Positions 1-8,943 of a stretch of DNA of 43,392 nt are shown piece after piece. Each line of letters opens with the position of its first letter. Positions within the stretch are counted from its first letter, which is position 1. Under the pieces are notes generated by a model. That model worked only from the letters and a program-made list of their open reading frames with translations, ran no database searches and had not been told where the DNA came from. The translations under genes were made by a program, and so were the position numbers. This DNA comes from Sedimentisphaerales bacterium (GTDB taxonomy: Bacteria > Planctomycetota > Phycisphaerae > Sedimentisphaerales > SG8-4): assembly GCA_016932895.1 (NCBI GenBank), contig JAFGCA010000191.1, positions 1 through 43,392 of the forward strand. Reading direction: 5' to 3'.

Positions 1-196
1 CATCAAGCGGGCCAAGGACGCGCTGAAGAACGACCCCTTCGTGCGGCACTACAAGGCCTGGCAGAGCTCGATTCAGCAGTTGCTCGACATGGGCGTCAGG
101 GCCGAGCAGCAGGCGTTTGCCGTGCACGACCTGAACTTTGTGATGTCCCACTATCTGCCCGCCAAGCTGGCGGCGACGAAGTCGTTTTTACCATAG
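1..196 (+). CDS. top6A: DNA topoisomerase VI subunit A, C-terminal end (partial)
   Basis: The 5' end lies outside the window; the reading frame starts at base 2 and ends at TAG 194-196, giving 64 residues. The tail reads NDPFVRHYKAW, then LLDMGVRAEQQAFA, then NFVMSHYLPAKL. This matches what I recall of the conserved C-terminus of the Spo11-like A subunit of type IIB topoisomerase (Topo VI), where a 'GVRAEQQA..' helix and a 'YLP.K' ending are typical. Topo VI is an ATP-dependent A2B2 enzyme that passes duplex DNA through a double-strand break. The catalytic Tyr and Toprim domain are upstream and cannot be seen, so the call rests on the tail alone. A B subunit would be expected further upstream. 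Confidence 0.7.
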   Translation, partial: IKRAKDALKNDPFVRHYKAWQSSIQQLLDMGVRAEQQAFAVHDLNFVMSHYLPAKLAATKSFLP

Positions 197-286
197 GGCG
201 ACGCGGCGCCGACGGGACGGGACGGTAACCTGGTGACGTGCGCGGGCAGGAGGATTCGTGTATAAGGCATCGCCAAGGGAGGTGGC

Positions 287-2362
287 ATGAGATCGGTCCT
301 ATGCGGCGTCACGCTTGTCGTTCTGACGTTCTCACAAGTGCAGACGGCCGGAGATGCGGCGGAGCGCTCCGGCTGGGTGGAGGCCATGGCGCCCGTGCAT
401 GCGCGCTTCACCGGGGAAAAAGGAACCTGCGCTCATTTCGGCGACTCGATCACGGTCACCATGGCCTTCTGGGCCCCGCTGTCGCATGCGGTACGAAACG
501 CGCCCGAGGACATGGAGCGGGCGTTGCGCCGGGTCAAAGGACACCTTCGCCCTGAATGCTGGCAGGGCTGGAAGGGACCTCAGTTTGGAAACGAAGGGGG
601 ACGGACGGCTCGCTGGGCCTGCGACAACGTGGCCGGCTGGCTCGAGCGTATGAACCCGGAGACGGCCCTGATTATGTTCGGGACCAACGATCTCGGTGGG
701 GTATCCGTGGCGCAGTACGGCCGCCAGATCCGCACGCTGGTCGACAAGTGCCTCGACAACGGGACGGTCGTAATTCTCAGCACGATTCCGCCGCGCCACG
801 GGTTTGTCGAGAAGGCGGCGGCCTATGCGCAGGAAGTCCGGGACATCGCGCGCGAGAAGCGTGTCCCTCTGGTGGATTTCCACGCCGAGATTCTCAAACG
901 TCGTCCGGCGGATTGGGACGGAGCGGGCCCTGAGTTCTCCGCGTACACCGGTTACAACGTACCAACGCTGCTGGCGCGGGACGGTGTGCATCCAAGCCAT
1001 CCGCAGAAGTATCAGAACGATTATTCCGAAGAAGCTCTGGACCGGTGCGGTTTTTCGCTGCGCAATTACCTGGTACTGTTGAAATACGCGGAAGTGATGG
1101 AGGCACTCGGTTGGGTCCGTGGCGAGAGCGGGCCGGTCTCTGTTGAAGTGCCCGGCGTTTTACGCGGGTTTTCCATTGATCCGCCCGTGCAGAGCTGGTT
1201 TCCGAAGGCCCCGCGCCGGCCGGAGCCGCCGGACCGGGCCGTCAAGGTTTCGAACGTGGGCGAATTGGTGGGGGCTCTTGGAGAAGCGACGGCGGGCCAG
1301 ACGATCCTCGTCGCGGACGGTCATTATCTGATGCCGCACTACGTCGAGATCCGGGCCAATGACGTGGCCCTGCGCGGCGCGTCGGGGCGCCGCGAACGCG
1401 TGGTGCTGGATGGGGCCCAAAGTCGCGACGGCGAGTTGCTGGGTTTTCGGGCCTGCTCCGGCGTGACCGTCTCCGATCTGACGATTCAAAACGTCCGGTG
1501 GAACGGTTTCAAGATCAACTCGGAGACCAACGTCCAACGGCTGACCATCACCAACTGCATCATCCACAACATCTGGCAGCGCGGCGTCAAGGGCGTGAAG
1601 GTTCCACCCGAGAACCGCGAGATCATCCGCCCGCGAAAGTGCCGGGTCCAGTACTGCCTGTTCTACAACGACCGGCCGAAGCGCCTCAGCGACGACCCGG
1701 CGGATATCGCCAAGGGCAACTACATCGCCGGCGTCGACGTGATGTACGCCAGGGACTGGGTCATCAGTGACAACGTGTTTGTGGGGATCCAGGGCCGCAC
1801 GCACGAAGGCCGGGGGGCGATCTTCCTCTGGTTCGACGCGCGAGACTGCATCGTCGAGCGTAACATCATCATCGATTGCGACGTGGGCTTGCAACTCGGC
1901 AATCCGCACCGCGCCGACGGAGTGCAGGACCATTGCGTCGATTGCATGGCCCGCAACAATTTCATCACGAGGGCCCCGGAGGCCGGGATTGTCACGACGT
2001 ACACGAAGGACTGCAAGATTCTCCACAACACGATTCACGACCCGGAAAGCCGACTGGGCCGGCTGATTCGTACGGTTTTCACGAACGAGGGTCTCGTGGT
2101 CGCCAACAACCTTCTCAGCGGCCCCAGGATGAGCAATGAGTCCGACAGCAGTATCCGATTCGTCAAGAATCACATCGGGGAGATGACAAGTGTTCTGAAA
2201 GATCCGGGCCGTGGGAATTTGCATCTGACCGACGCTGCGGCCGGGTTGCTCGACCGAGCGGTCGCGCTGCCTGAAGTGACAGAGGACGTCGACGGACAGC
2301 CGCGCGGCGTCCGGCCGTACATCGGCGCTGATGAATTGGCCCCCGACGGCGCCAGCCGCTGA
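287..2362 (+). CDS. Secreted SGNH/GDSL hydrolase fused to a right-handed beta-helix domain
   Basis: 691 residues. The start is set by an AAGGGAGGTGG ribosome site just upstream. Residues 1 to about 24 form a Sec signal peptide. An SGNH esterase domain follows: block I FGDSIT (GDS 52-54), block III GTND (132-135) and block V DGVHPS (D232, H235). From about residue 310 the protein becomes a parallel beta-helix with repeated short strands, as in pectate lyase or chondroitinase B-like proteins. It ends with the DVDGQPR...IGADE signature common in bacterial polysaccharide-lyase-like beta-helix proteins. It probably deacetylates or de-esterifies a polysaccharide and binds or cleaves it with the helix domain. 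The substrate cannot be read from sequence. It starts a plus-strand run of catabolic genes. Confidence 0.85.
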   Translation: MRSVLCGVTLVVLTFSQVQTAGDAAERSGWVEAMAPVHARFTGEKGTCAHFGDSITVTMAFWAPLSHAVRNAPEDMERALRRVKGHLRPECWQGWKGPQFGNEGGRTARWACDNVAGWLERMNPETALIMFGTNDLGGVSVAQYGRQIRTLVDKCLDNGTVVILSTIPPRHGFVEKAAAYAQEVRDIAREKRVPLVDFHAEILKRRPADWDGAGPEFSAYTGYNVPTLLARDGVHPSHPQKYQNDYSEEALDRCGFSLRNYLVLLKYAEVMEALGWVRGESGPVSVEVPGVLRGFSIDPPVQSWFPKAPRRPEPPDRAVKVSNVGELVGALGEATAGQTILVADGHYLMPHYVEIRANDVALRGASGRRERVVLDGAQSRDGELLGFRACSGVTVSDLTIQNVRWNGFKINSETNVQRLTITNCIIHNIWQRGVKGVKVPPENREIIRPRKCRVQYCLFYNDRPKRLSDDPADIAKGNYIAGVDVMYARDWVISDNVFVGIQGRTHEGRGAIFLWFDARDCIVERNIIIDCDVGLQLGNPHRADGVQDHCVDCMARNNFITRAPEAGIVTTYTKDCKILHNTIHDPESRLGRLIRTVFTNEGLVVANNLLSGPRMSNESDSSIRFVKNHIGEMTSVLKDPGRGNLHLTDAAAGLLDRAVALPEVTEDVDGQPRGVRPYIGADELAPDGASR

Positions 2363-2402
2363 TACCAACACGCACATTTGAGAACGGGGTGAAATACCTG
2401 GG

Positions 2403-2891
2403 ATGGACGTGAAAGACAAACAGCAAGCGTACGATCTTGTGTTGCCTCGAATCCGAGAGCTGATTGCGGGCGAAACGGATCGGATTGCCGTGATGGCAAC
2501 CGTTGCTTGCGAGCTTCACCACGCTTTCGACTACTACGATTGGACGGGCTTCTACCGGGTCGTCGAACCGGGCTTGCTCAAGGTCGGTCCGTATCAGGGG
2601 TCGCACGGGTGTCTGACGATATCCTTCGACCGGGGCGTCTGCGGGGCGGCGGCGCGCCTGCGCCAAACACAGATCGTGCCTGATGTCCATGCGTTCCCGG
2701 GACACATTGCCTGTTCGGCCTCGACGCGCTCGGAGATTGTCGTCCCCGTAATGGCTCGCGACGGGACTCTCATAGCCGTGCTGGACGTTGATTCGGACCG
2801 GCCCGGCGCCTTCGATGAGATTGACGGGACGGGTCTCGAAGAGGTCTGTGCAATGGTCGGTACCGTCGGACAGGCGACAGACGCGGGATGA
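2403..2891 (+). CDS. msrC: Free methionine-(R)-sulfoxide reductase (GAF domain)
   Basis: 162 residues, a single GAF domain, close to the usual size of fRMsr. The three redox cysteines are all present: C70 (GSHGC), C80 (GVCG) and C104 (HIACS). Their spacing of 10 and 24 is the same as C84/C94/C118 of the E. coli enzyme. The SEIVVPV and GVLD-like (AVLDVDSD) strands are also characteristic. It reduces free Met-R-sulfoxide in the cytoplasm with thioredoxin as donor. There is no signal peptide, unlike its neighbours. It lies 40 bases after the beta-helix gene and may simply be co-transcribed. Confidence 0.92.
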   Translation: MDVKDKQQAYDLVLPRIRELIAGETDRIAVMATVACELHHAFDYYDWTGFYRVVEPGLLKVGPYQGSHGCLTISFDRGVCGAAARLRQTQIVPDVHAFPGHIACSASTRSEIVVPVMARDGTLIAVLDVDSDRPGAFDEIDGTGLEEVCAMVGTVGQATDAG

Positions 2892-2951
2892 CTTGTTAGA
2901 ATGTCCCCGTACGTGTGAGAGCACTGTTGCTTCCAAATCAGGAGGTTTCTC

Positions 2952-4583
2952 ATGATGAAGTCTGCGTTCTCGATCATGTCGTTGCTTCTGCTCATCGCGT
3001 TTTTTTCGTTGCCGGCGCGCGCCGATACCATCACCGTAACCGGTGAGGTGGTCGATGCGGACACCGGGGCTGCTCTGGCGTGTCGAATCTACATTCGTGG
3101 CGAAGACGGCCGGTGGCACTTTGCCCGGTCCGCAGCGCTGGCCGGCTCGGCCGTCGCCTACCAGAAGCAAAACTGGAACAACAAGGAATCCGTGGAGATG
3201 CACACGACACTGTCGGCCCACGGATTTGCCGTGGACCTGCCGCCGGGCGAATACGACATGACTGTGGAACGCGGCAAGGAGTATTTCCCGGCCACCAACA
3301 CGGTAACCGTGGGCACCGAGCCGATGACGCTGCGATTCAAACTGAAACGCTGGGTCGATATGGCCGAGCTTGGCTGGTACTCCGGCGACACGCACGTGCA
3401 CCGCAGCCTGGCGGAACTGCCCAACGTGCAGCTTGCGGAAGACCTGAATGTGTCTTTTCCGCTGCTGTACTGGGTCACCCATGCCTTCAAGCCACCCAGT
3501 ACAGGCGACAAGAGCACGGGAGGGCCCGTCGTACCGCGTCTGATCCATATCGATAAGACACACGTCATCTACCCGATGAACACCGAGTATGAGCTATTCT
3601 CCGTCGGTGGCAAGCGCCACACGTTGGGGGCGTTCTTCATTTTGAACCACAAATCCGTTTTCACCCGTGGGGTTCCGCCGGTGACACCGATCGCCGAGGT
3701 CGCCCGGCGCGAAGGCGCCTTGCTGGAGCTGGACAAGCACAATTGGCCCTGGTCCATGATGCTCGTTCCCGTCATGGACATCGATTTGTTCGAGCTGGCC
3801 AACAATCACATGTGGCGCACGCAGTTCGCTTTCACGAAATTTGGCGAGGCTCCGGCGGATTACATGGACGTCGATACGGACGAGAAGGGATTTACGGAAC
3901 GGGGCTGGATCGGATACGGCTTCCAGAATTACTATGCGCTTTTGAGCTGCGGGTTTCGCTTGCGTCCGACGGCCGGGACGGCCTCCGGCGTTCATCCGGT
4001 TCCGCTGGGGCATGGACGCGTGTACGTGAAGCTCGAAGGCGGCTTCGACTACGATGCCTGGATGGAGGGGCTGGACAAGGGCCGCAGCTTTGTTACTACC
4101 GGGCCGATGCTGTTTGCGCAGGTCAACGGCTTTTTGCCGGGGCACGCCTTCCAGCAGTCTGGTGAGCGTGTCACTGCTTATTCCATCACAGGCTCCGTAA
4201 GGTCCGCACACCCGTTGGAGAGCATCGAGATTGTGGTCAACGCGGACGTGAGCAGGACGGTCCGGCCGCAAAACAAACGGATGGAATCGGGAGCATTCCT
4301 GAACGAGATCGACGAGGACGTTCCCGTGACGGCGTCGTCGTGGCTGGCGGTGCGCTGCTTCGAGCAGGCGCCCGAGAATCGCGTGCGTTTCGCTCATACG
4401 GGCCCGTTTCACATCGAGGCCGACGGCAAACCGCTGTGCCCTCGGAAAGAGGAAATTGAGTTTCTCATGCAACGGGTGCAGGAACAGATCGAGCGCAATA
4501 AAGACGTTCTGCCGCCGGATGCCATCCAGGAATACCGCAGCGCCCTTGACGCCTATCGCGAGATAGCCGCGTCGAGCCGGTGA
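2952..4583 (+). CDS. Secreted CehA/McbA-type metallohydrolase (PHP-like)
   Basis: 543 residues; a GGAGG ribosome site lies ten bases before ATG 2952 (a second in-frame ATG follows at once). The signal peptide ends near PARA (about residue 24). Residues 25-133 look like a carboxypeptidase-regulatory-like beta domain (VTGEVVDADTGAAL). The motif SGDTHVH (H148, H150) opens the PHP-like metal centre found in CehA/McbA proteins, with later candidate ligands in LELDKHNWPW and FELANNH. CehA and McbA are carbaryl hydrolases, but most family members have unknown substrates; a phosphoester or carbamate/ester in the periplasm is plausible. A C-terminal helical tail ends the protein. It sits between exported hydrolases, which suggests a catabolic role. 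Confidence 0.8.
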   Translation: MMKSAFSIMSLLLLIAFFSLPARADTITVTGEVVDADTGAALACRIYIRGEDGRWHFARSAALAGSAVAYQKQNWNNKESVEMHTTLSAHGFAVDLPPGEYDMTVERGKEYFPATNTVTVGTEPMTLRFKLKRWVDMAELGWYSGDTHVHRSLAELPNVQLAEDLNVSFPLLYWVTHAFKPPSTGDKSTGGPVVPRLIHIDKTHVIYPMNTEYELFSVGGKRHTLGAFFILNHKSVFTRGVPPVTPIAEVARREGALLELDKHNWPWSMMLVPVMDIDLFELANNHMWRTQFAFTKFGEAPADYMDVDTDEKGFTERGWIGYGFQNYYALLSCGFRLRPTAGTASGVHPVPLGHGRVYVKLEGGFDYDAWMEGLDKGRSFVTTGPMLFAQVNGFLPGHAFQQSGERVTAYSITGSVRSAHPLESIEIVVNADVSRTVRPQNKRMESGAFLNEIDEDVPVTASSWLAVRCFEQAPENRVRFAHTGPFHIEADGKPLCPRKEEIEFLMQRVQEQIERNKDVLPPDAIQEYRSALDAYREIAASSR

Positions 4584-4611
4584 CGTCAATTGTACTTGTG
4601 AGGAATCTATC

Positions 4612-5697
4612 ATGGTGAAAGACGGGGACGAAGTGTCGAGTTTCGAGAATCACTCCAGTGAATCCTCAAATCGACGCAGCTTTCTTCGGTCGTCCGGGTT
4701 GGTGGCTGCGGGTCTTTTAGGCGTGGCGATGCCGGGGTCATGGAACGCGGCCGAGGCCGGCGACGAACGGCCTCGGGCAACGCCGCCGGCGCGCAAGGCT
4801 GCCCTCGGGCGGAAGAAAGAAGCCGCCAGGATTACCCTGGTGCAACTGACCACGAAAGGTGGTCCCGAATCCGCTATCGACCGGATGCCTGATTTCTTTG
4901 CCCAAGCCGCCGAGTACGGCTCCGATTTGATTGTCTTTCCGGAGTACGTTCTCGGTTCACATATCGCTGTCGAGCACGAGAGGGTGCAGCGATTTTTCGC
5001 CTTGGCCCGGCAGCACCGGATGTACGCGATCGCGGGGCTGGTGGAGACCCACGGCAACCGCTGGGCCACGACGGCCCTGGTGGTGGACAGGGCGGGCAAC
5101 CTGTTGGGCCGGTACCTGAAATCGCATCCCGCCAGTGGTCCGCCGCCCCATTTCTGGCCGCCTGTCAAAGGACAGGATCATGAGGCCCGCGGCGTTCTCG
5201 GCAGCCAGTTCAAGGTCTTTCACCTGGATTTCGGTCCTGTCGGTATACTGCAATGCTACGACGGCTACTTCCCCGAGGCGTGGGGCTGCACCTCGTACTC
5301 CGGGGCGGAGATCATCCTTTGGATCAACGGCCGCAAGGGAATGATCGAGGATTCCCACTGCCTGATGGCCGCGCAGGCGTACGGTTGCGTGGTCGGTGCG
5401 AACATCACCGACGGCAAGAACACCGGTTTTGCCGGCCCGGGTTGCATTCAAGCCAGGGGTGTCCCCGAGGAGAGCCGCCTGTTCCCGCGCATCAAGGAAC
5501 CGGGTGACGCGTGCGTGCACGCCACGGTGAACCTGGCGCGACTTCGGTGGAGGCGCAAGCACCTGCGGACCATGCATCAGCGCCGTCCGGAGATGTACGG
5601 CCTGCTGACGCGGGATGTGAAGATGTGGCAAGATTACCCGGACATTCCGTGGGACTATCCCGAATGCGAAGAGCTGGTGAACAAGGCCCAGCTCTGA
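4612..5697 (+). CDS. Tat-exported carbon-nitrogen hydrolase (nitrilase superfamily)
   Basis: 361 residues. The N-terminus carries a twin-arginine motif NRRSFLRSS (R21, R22) and a hydrophobic stretch ending near AEA. The mature part is a nitrilase fold with the complete catalytic triad: E111 (FPEY), K170 (RYLKSHP) and C215 (LQCYDGYFPE). Family members hydrolyse nitriles, amides or N-carbamoyl groups; the substrate here is unknown. Nitrilase-superfamily enzymes are usually cytoplasmic, so Tat export is unusual and suggests an extracytoplasmic amide substrate, for example on an aminosugar or a peptide. It lies 28 bases after the CehA-like gene and is probably in the same transcript. Confidence 0.9.
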   Translation: MVKDGDEVSSFENHSSESSNRRSFLRSSGLVAAGLLGVAMPGSWNAAEAGDERPRATPPARKAALGRKKEAARITLVQLTTKGGPESAIDRMPDFFAQAAEYGSDLIVFPEYVLGSHIAVEHERVQRFFALARQHRMYAIAGLVETHGNRWATTALVVDRAGNLLGRYLKSHPASGPPPHFWPPVKGQDHEARGVLGSQFKVFHLDFGPVGILQCYDGYFPEAWGCTSYSGAEIILWINGRKGMIEDSHCLMAAQAYGCVVGANITDGKNTGFAGPGCIQARGVPEESRLFPRIKEPGDACVHATVNLARLRWRRKHLRTMHQRRPEMYGLLTRDVKMWQDYPDIPWDYPECEELVNKAQL

Positions 5698-5717
5698 AAG
5701 GTCGTTCGGCTTACTGT

Positions 5718-5745
5718 TTGACAATGACGAGAATCATCGTACATT
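5718..5745 (+). promoter_or_regulatory. Candidate sigma-70 promoter for the isomerase-like gene
   Basis: TTGACA (5718-5723), a 16-base spacer and TACATT (5740-5745) lie in the 139-base gap after the nitrilase-like gene. The -35 is perfect and the -10 matches 4 of 6. It would give a leader of about 85 bases before the ATG at 5837. Found by eye only. Confidence 0.4.
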
Positions 5746-5836
5746 GGCTACTGTGGGGCATGGTAGGGCCCTGCTGCGCTAACAACAGTCCGCGGCTCGA
5801 ACGGCGGCGGACGAGTCAGTTTTATGGAGGTCGATC

Positions 5837-7402
5837 ATGAGGACACGTGAAGTCATTTCCGGATGTTCGTGCTGCAGAGTAAGTCGCCGGCGTTTTCTGG
5901 CGGCCGGGTGCGCTACCTGCGCGGGCGCGGCGGGCCTGCTGAGCCGTCCGAGCCGGATCCCGGCGGCTTCGAGCACCGGCAAGGTGAGAATTCGCATTGT
6001 GTATTCGCTCCACGGTGCGCAGCAGGCGGGTCCGGACTGGCCCAACAAGGGGTTTGATTTCCGTCCGGTCATGGAGCGGATCAATACCGGCTTGGCCCAG
6101 CGGTGTCCGGATTTTGAGTTTGTATCGTCGCTGGCAAACGGGCCGGATCAGGCCAAGCAGATCCTGGAGGCGGACAAGGCAGCGGACATCGACGGCTACC
6201 TCGTTTACCAGATGAACTGCTGGAACCAAGTGGTCCAGACGATGGCGACCTCGGGCAAGCCCGTGCTTTATGCCGATTTCCAGTACGGCGGCAGTGGTGG
6301 CTTCCTCGTCTATACGGCCGGCTTCCTCCGCAGTCAGACGCCCAACGTCGGTTTCGTCGCCTCATCGCGGTTCGACGACCTGGTCGAGGCGGTGAAGTGC
6401 TTCGCGCTGGTGAAGAAGGGCGGCTCGGTATCCGATTTCGTGGCGGCTACGGTCCGCATAAGAAGCAAGCGGACACCGAAGGCCGGCGATCTTGCCTGCA
6501 AGCCGGATGCGTTGAGGACCATCTCGGCGGACGAGTGTATTCGCCGCATGAAAGCCGCGAAGATTCTGGCCGTTCGAGATCAGAATTCCGGGCCGGCCGC
6601 TTCGCTCGTGGGCATTCCGATGGAGCGCGTCTCGTTTGCGGAGGTCAACGAGGCCTGGAAAGCCGCCGACAAGGACGAGTCCCGCGCCGTGGCGGATCGT
6701 TGGCAGAACAATGCCACGGCCGTCATCGACGTTTCGCGCGCGACCCTCGAAACGTCGGCCGCAATGTACCTTGGCATGAAGGCCGTGTTGAAGAAGCACG
6801 ACGCCAACGCCATCACGATCAACTGTCTCGGCGGCTTCTACGGCGGGCACATTCACGCCTATCCCTGCCTGGGCTTTCATGAGTTGAACAACGAGGGTCT
6901 GATCGGCGCCTGCGAATGCGACGTGCGCTCCACGGCAACGATGGTTACGCTGACGGCTCTGACACAGGGCCGCCCCGGCTACATTTCCGATCCGGTCATC
7001 GACACGTCCAAGCGACAGATCATCTACGCCCACTGCGTGGCATCGAACCGGGTCTTCGGGCCGCAGGGCAGCACGAATCCCTTCGCGATCATGACCCACT
7101 CCGAAGATCGGCAGGGGGCCTCGGTCCGCTCCGTCTTGCCGCTGGGCTACATGACGACGACGATCGAAATCGATCAGGGGCGCAAGGAGATTCTTTTCCA
7201 TCAGGGCAAGTCAGTCGAGAACGATCCGGACGACCGGGCGTGCCGAACGAAGCTGGCCGTCGAGCCCGTCGGTGACATTGAGAAGCTCTTTTCCATGTGG
7301 GACCAGTGGGGCTGGCACCGCGTGACGTGCTACGGAGATCTGAAGGAGCCGGCCTTCGCTCTTGGCGATGCCCTGGGGTACAAGGTTGTCGAGGAGGCGT
7401 GA
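5837..7402 (+). CDS. Tat-exported L-fucose/L-arabinose isomerase-like protein
   Basis: 521 residues. The start is supported by GGAGGTCG a few bases before the ATG. The N-terminus holds a twin-arginine motif, SRRRFLAAG, preceded by an unusual CSCC cluster. The rest resembles the N-terminal Rossmann-like and C-terminal domains of fucose/arabinose isomerase-fold proteins. It shows a DGYLVYQMNCWN strand-loop, an ELNNEGLIGACECD segment (where metal-binding acids lie in the family) and a C-terminal barrel with HCVASNRVFGP. True L-fucose isomerases are cytoplasmic, so this may be a secreted paralogue or a non-catalytic sugar-binding form. Ligand residues could not be aligned with certainty. It stands between the nitrilase-like and sulfatase genes. 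Confidence 0.65.
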   Translation: MRTREVISGCSCCRVSRRRFLAAGCATCAGAAGLLSRPSRIPAASSTGKVRIRIVYSLHGAQQAGPDWPNKGFDFRPVMERINTGLAQRCPDFEFVSSLANGPDQAKQILEADKAADIDGYLVYQMNCWNQVVQTMATSGKPVLYADFQYGGSGGFLVYTAGFLRSQTPNVGFVASSRFDDLVEAVKCFALVKKGGSVSDFVAATVRIRSKRTPKAGDLACKPDALRTISADECIRRMKAAKILAVRDQNSGPAASLVGIPMERVSFAEVNEAWKAADKDESRAVADRWQNNATAVIDVSRATLETSAAMYLGMKAVLKKHDANAITINCLGGFYGGHIHAYPCLGFHELNNEGLIGACECDVRSTATMVTLTALTQGRPGYISDPVIDTSKRQIIYAHCVASNRVFGPQGSTNPFAIMTHSEDRQGASVRSVLPLGYMTTTIEIDQGRKEILFHQGKSVENDPDDRACRTKLAVEPVGDIEKLFSMWDQWGWHRVTCYGDLKEPAFALGDALGYKVVEEA

Positions 7403-7488
7403 GCCGGTGGGCGAGCGTGCATCGTTGCGTGTTTTGAAGGCTGCGTCCGGCAGCCGTGACGAAGGTCTCTGAGGATGAGAGTATTGCG

Positions 7489-8910
7489 ATGAAAAAGAAA
7501 GGTGTCACGCGGAGGCGTTTTCTTCGGTCGATGGGAGCGATGGCGGCGGCTGCATCGCTGCCGTCCGCTCTTGTGCGCGGAGGAGGACAGGCAAGCAAGC
7601 CGAACATCATTCTGTGCATGGCCGACGATTTAGGCTGGGGTGATCCGGGCTTCAACGGCAATGATGTAATCAAGACGCCGCATCTGGATGCCATGGCCCG
7701 GGTGAGCCTGCGGTTTACGCGGTTCTATTCCGGCGCCCCTGTGTGTTCGCCCACGCGAGGGAGTTGCCTGACCGGCCGCCATCCGTATCGCTACGGGATC
7801 TATTTCGCCAACGTGGGGCATCTGCGCCGGGAGGAAGTCTCGCTGGCCGAGGCGCTCAAGACCCAGGGCTATGCCACGGGGCATTTTGGCAAGTGGCATC
7901 TCGGGACGCTGTCGCCCGATTATTCAGGCAAGGGGCGCGGACGCAACCCGGCGAAGAACTACATGACGCCGGGGATGAACGGCTTTGACGAGTGGTTTTC
8001 CACTGAGTATGCGGTGGCGACCTGGGACCCGTACGATCCAGCCAATGCGCACGGCAAGAAGCACGACGTGCGAAATCTGTACTGGCACAACGGCACCAAC
8101 GTCACGGAAGAACTCCAGGGCGACGACAGCCGCATTATCATGGATCGCGTGCTGCCGTTTGTTCGCAGAGCCGTCCGGGACGCGAGGCCGTTCTTGGCCG
8201 TGGTGTGGTTTCACGCGCCGCACGCACCGGTGGTGGCGGGGCCTGAGTACCGACAGATGTACTCGACGTACAGTGAGGACGAGCAGCATTACTACGGCTG
8301 CATCACGGCGATGGACGAGCAGATCGGCCGCCTCCGCGCGGAACTGCGTCGCTTGAACGCGGCCGAGAACACGATGCTGTGGTTCTGCAGCGACAACGGT
8401 CCGGAAGGCAAAGACGGCAAAACCGGACGCTATCGAGGCTCCGCAGGTCCGTTTCGTGGGCGCAAGCGCAGCCTCTTTGAAGGGGGAACGCGCGTGCCGG
8501 CGCTGCTGGAATGGCCCGCACGCATCGACGGCGGTCGCGTTACGGACGTGCCCTGCAGCACGCTGGATTATTTCCCCACCGTCCTCGACGTGCTCGGATT
8601 CCAGATGGCCGGACAGCCCGAGCCCATCGACGGTGTCAGTTTGCTGCCGGTTGTCGAGACCGGGGCCAGCGCGCGAGCGGTTCCCATCGCATTTGAATCC
8701 GGCAAACAAGTTGCGCTGACGGACAACCGCTACAAGATTTACAGTAAGGACGGTGGGTCAAGCTACGCGCTGTTCGATCTGATCGCCGATCCCGGCGAGA
8801 CAGTCGACCTGGCGGCGGAGAACCCCGATGTTCTGGCCGAGATGAAAGCGAAGCTCGAGGCGTGGCGGGCCTCGTGCAAGCGCAGCGACGCGGGTCGGGA
8901 CTATCGATAA
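7489..8910 (+). CDS. Tat-exported sulfatase (arylsulfatase A-like, S1 family)
   Basis: 473 residues from ATG 7489. An upstream in-frame GTG at 7456 would add 11 residues but is less likely, because the Tat motif TRRRFLRSM then sits near the N-terminus as expected. The formylglycine signature CSPTR places the modified Cys at residue 86. Metal ligands are visible as ADD (46-47) and CSDNGPEG; GKWHLG and HAPHAP are the usual substrate and metal loops. The stretch GPFRGRKRSLFEGGTRVPAL is typical of arylsulfatase A/GALNS-like enzymes. It hydrolyses sulfate esters outside the cytoplasm after maturation by a formylglycine-generating enzyme, which is not in this window. It is the first of three sulfatases on this strand. 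Confidence 0.93.
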   Translation: MKKKGVTRRRFLRSMGAMAAAASLPSALVRGGGQASKPNIILCMADDLGWGDPGFNGNDVIKTPHLDAMARVSLRFTRFYSGAPVCSPTRGSCLTGRHPYRYGIYFANVGHLRREEVSLAEALKTQGYATGHFGKWHLGTLSPDYSGKGRGRNPAKNYMTPGMNGFDEWFSTEYAVATWDPYDPANAHGKKHDVRNLYWHNGTNVTEELQGDDSRIIMDRVLPFVRRAVRDARPFLAVVWFHAPHAPVVAGPEYRQMYSTYSEDEQHYYGCITAMDEQIGRLRAELRRLNAAENTMLWFCSDNGPEGKDGKTGRYRGSAGPFRGRKRSLFEGGTRVPALLEWPARIDGGRVTDVPCSTLDYFPTVLDVLGFQMAGQPEPIDGVSLLPVVETGASARAVPIAFESGKQVALTDNRYKIYSKDGGSSYALFDLIADPGETVDLAAENPDVLAEMKAKLEAWRASCKRSDAGRDYR

Positions 8911-8943
8911 CAGAAGAGACCCCTCCGGGGAAAAGGGCAGGCA

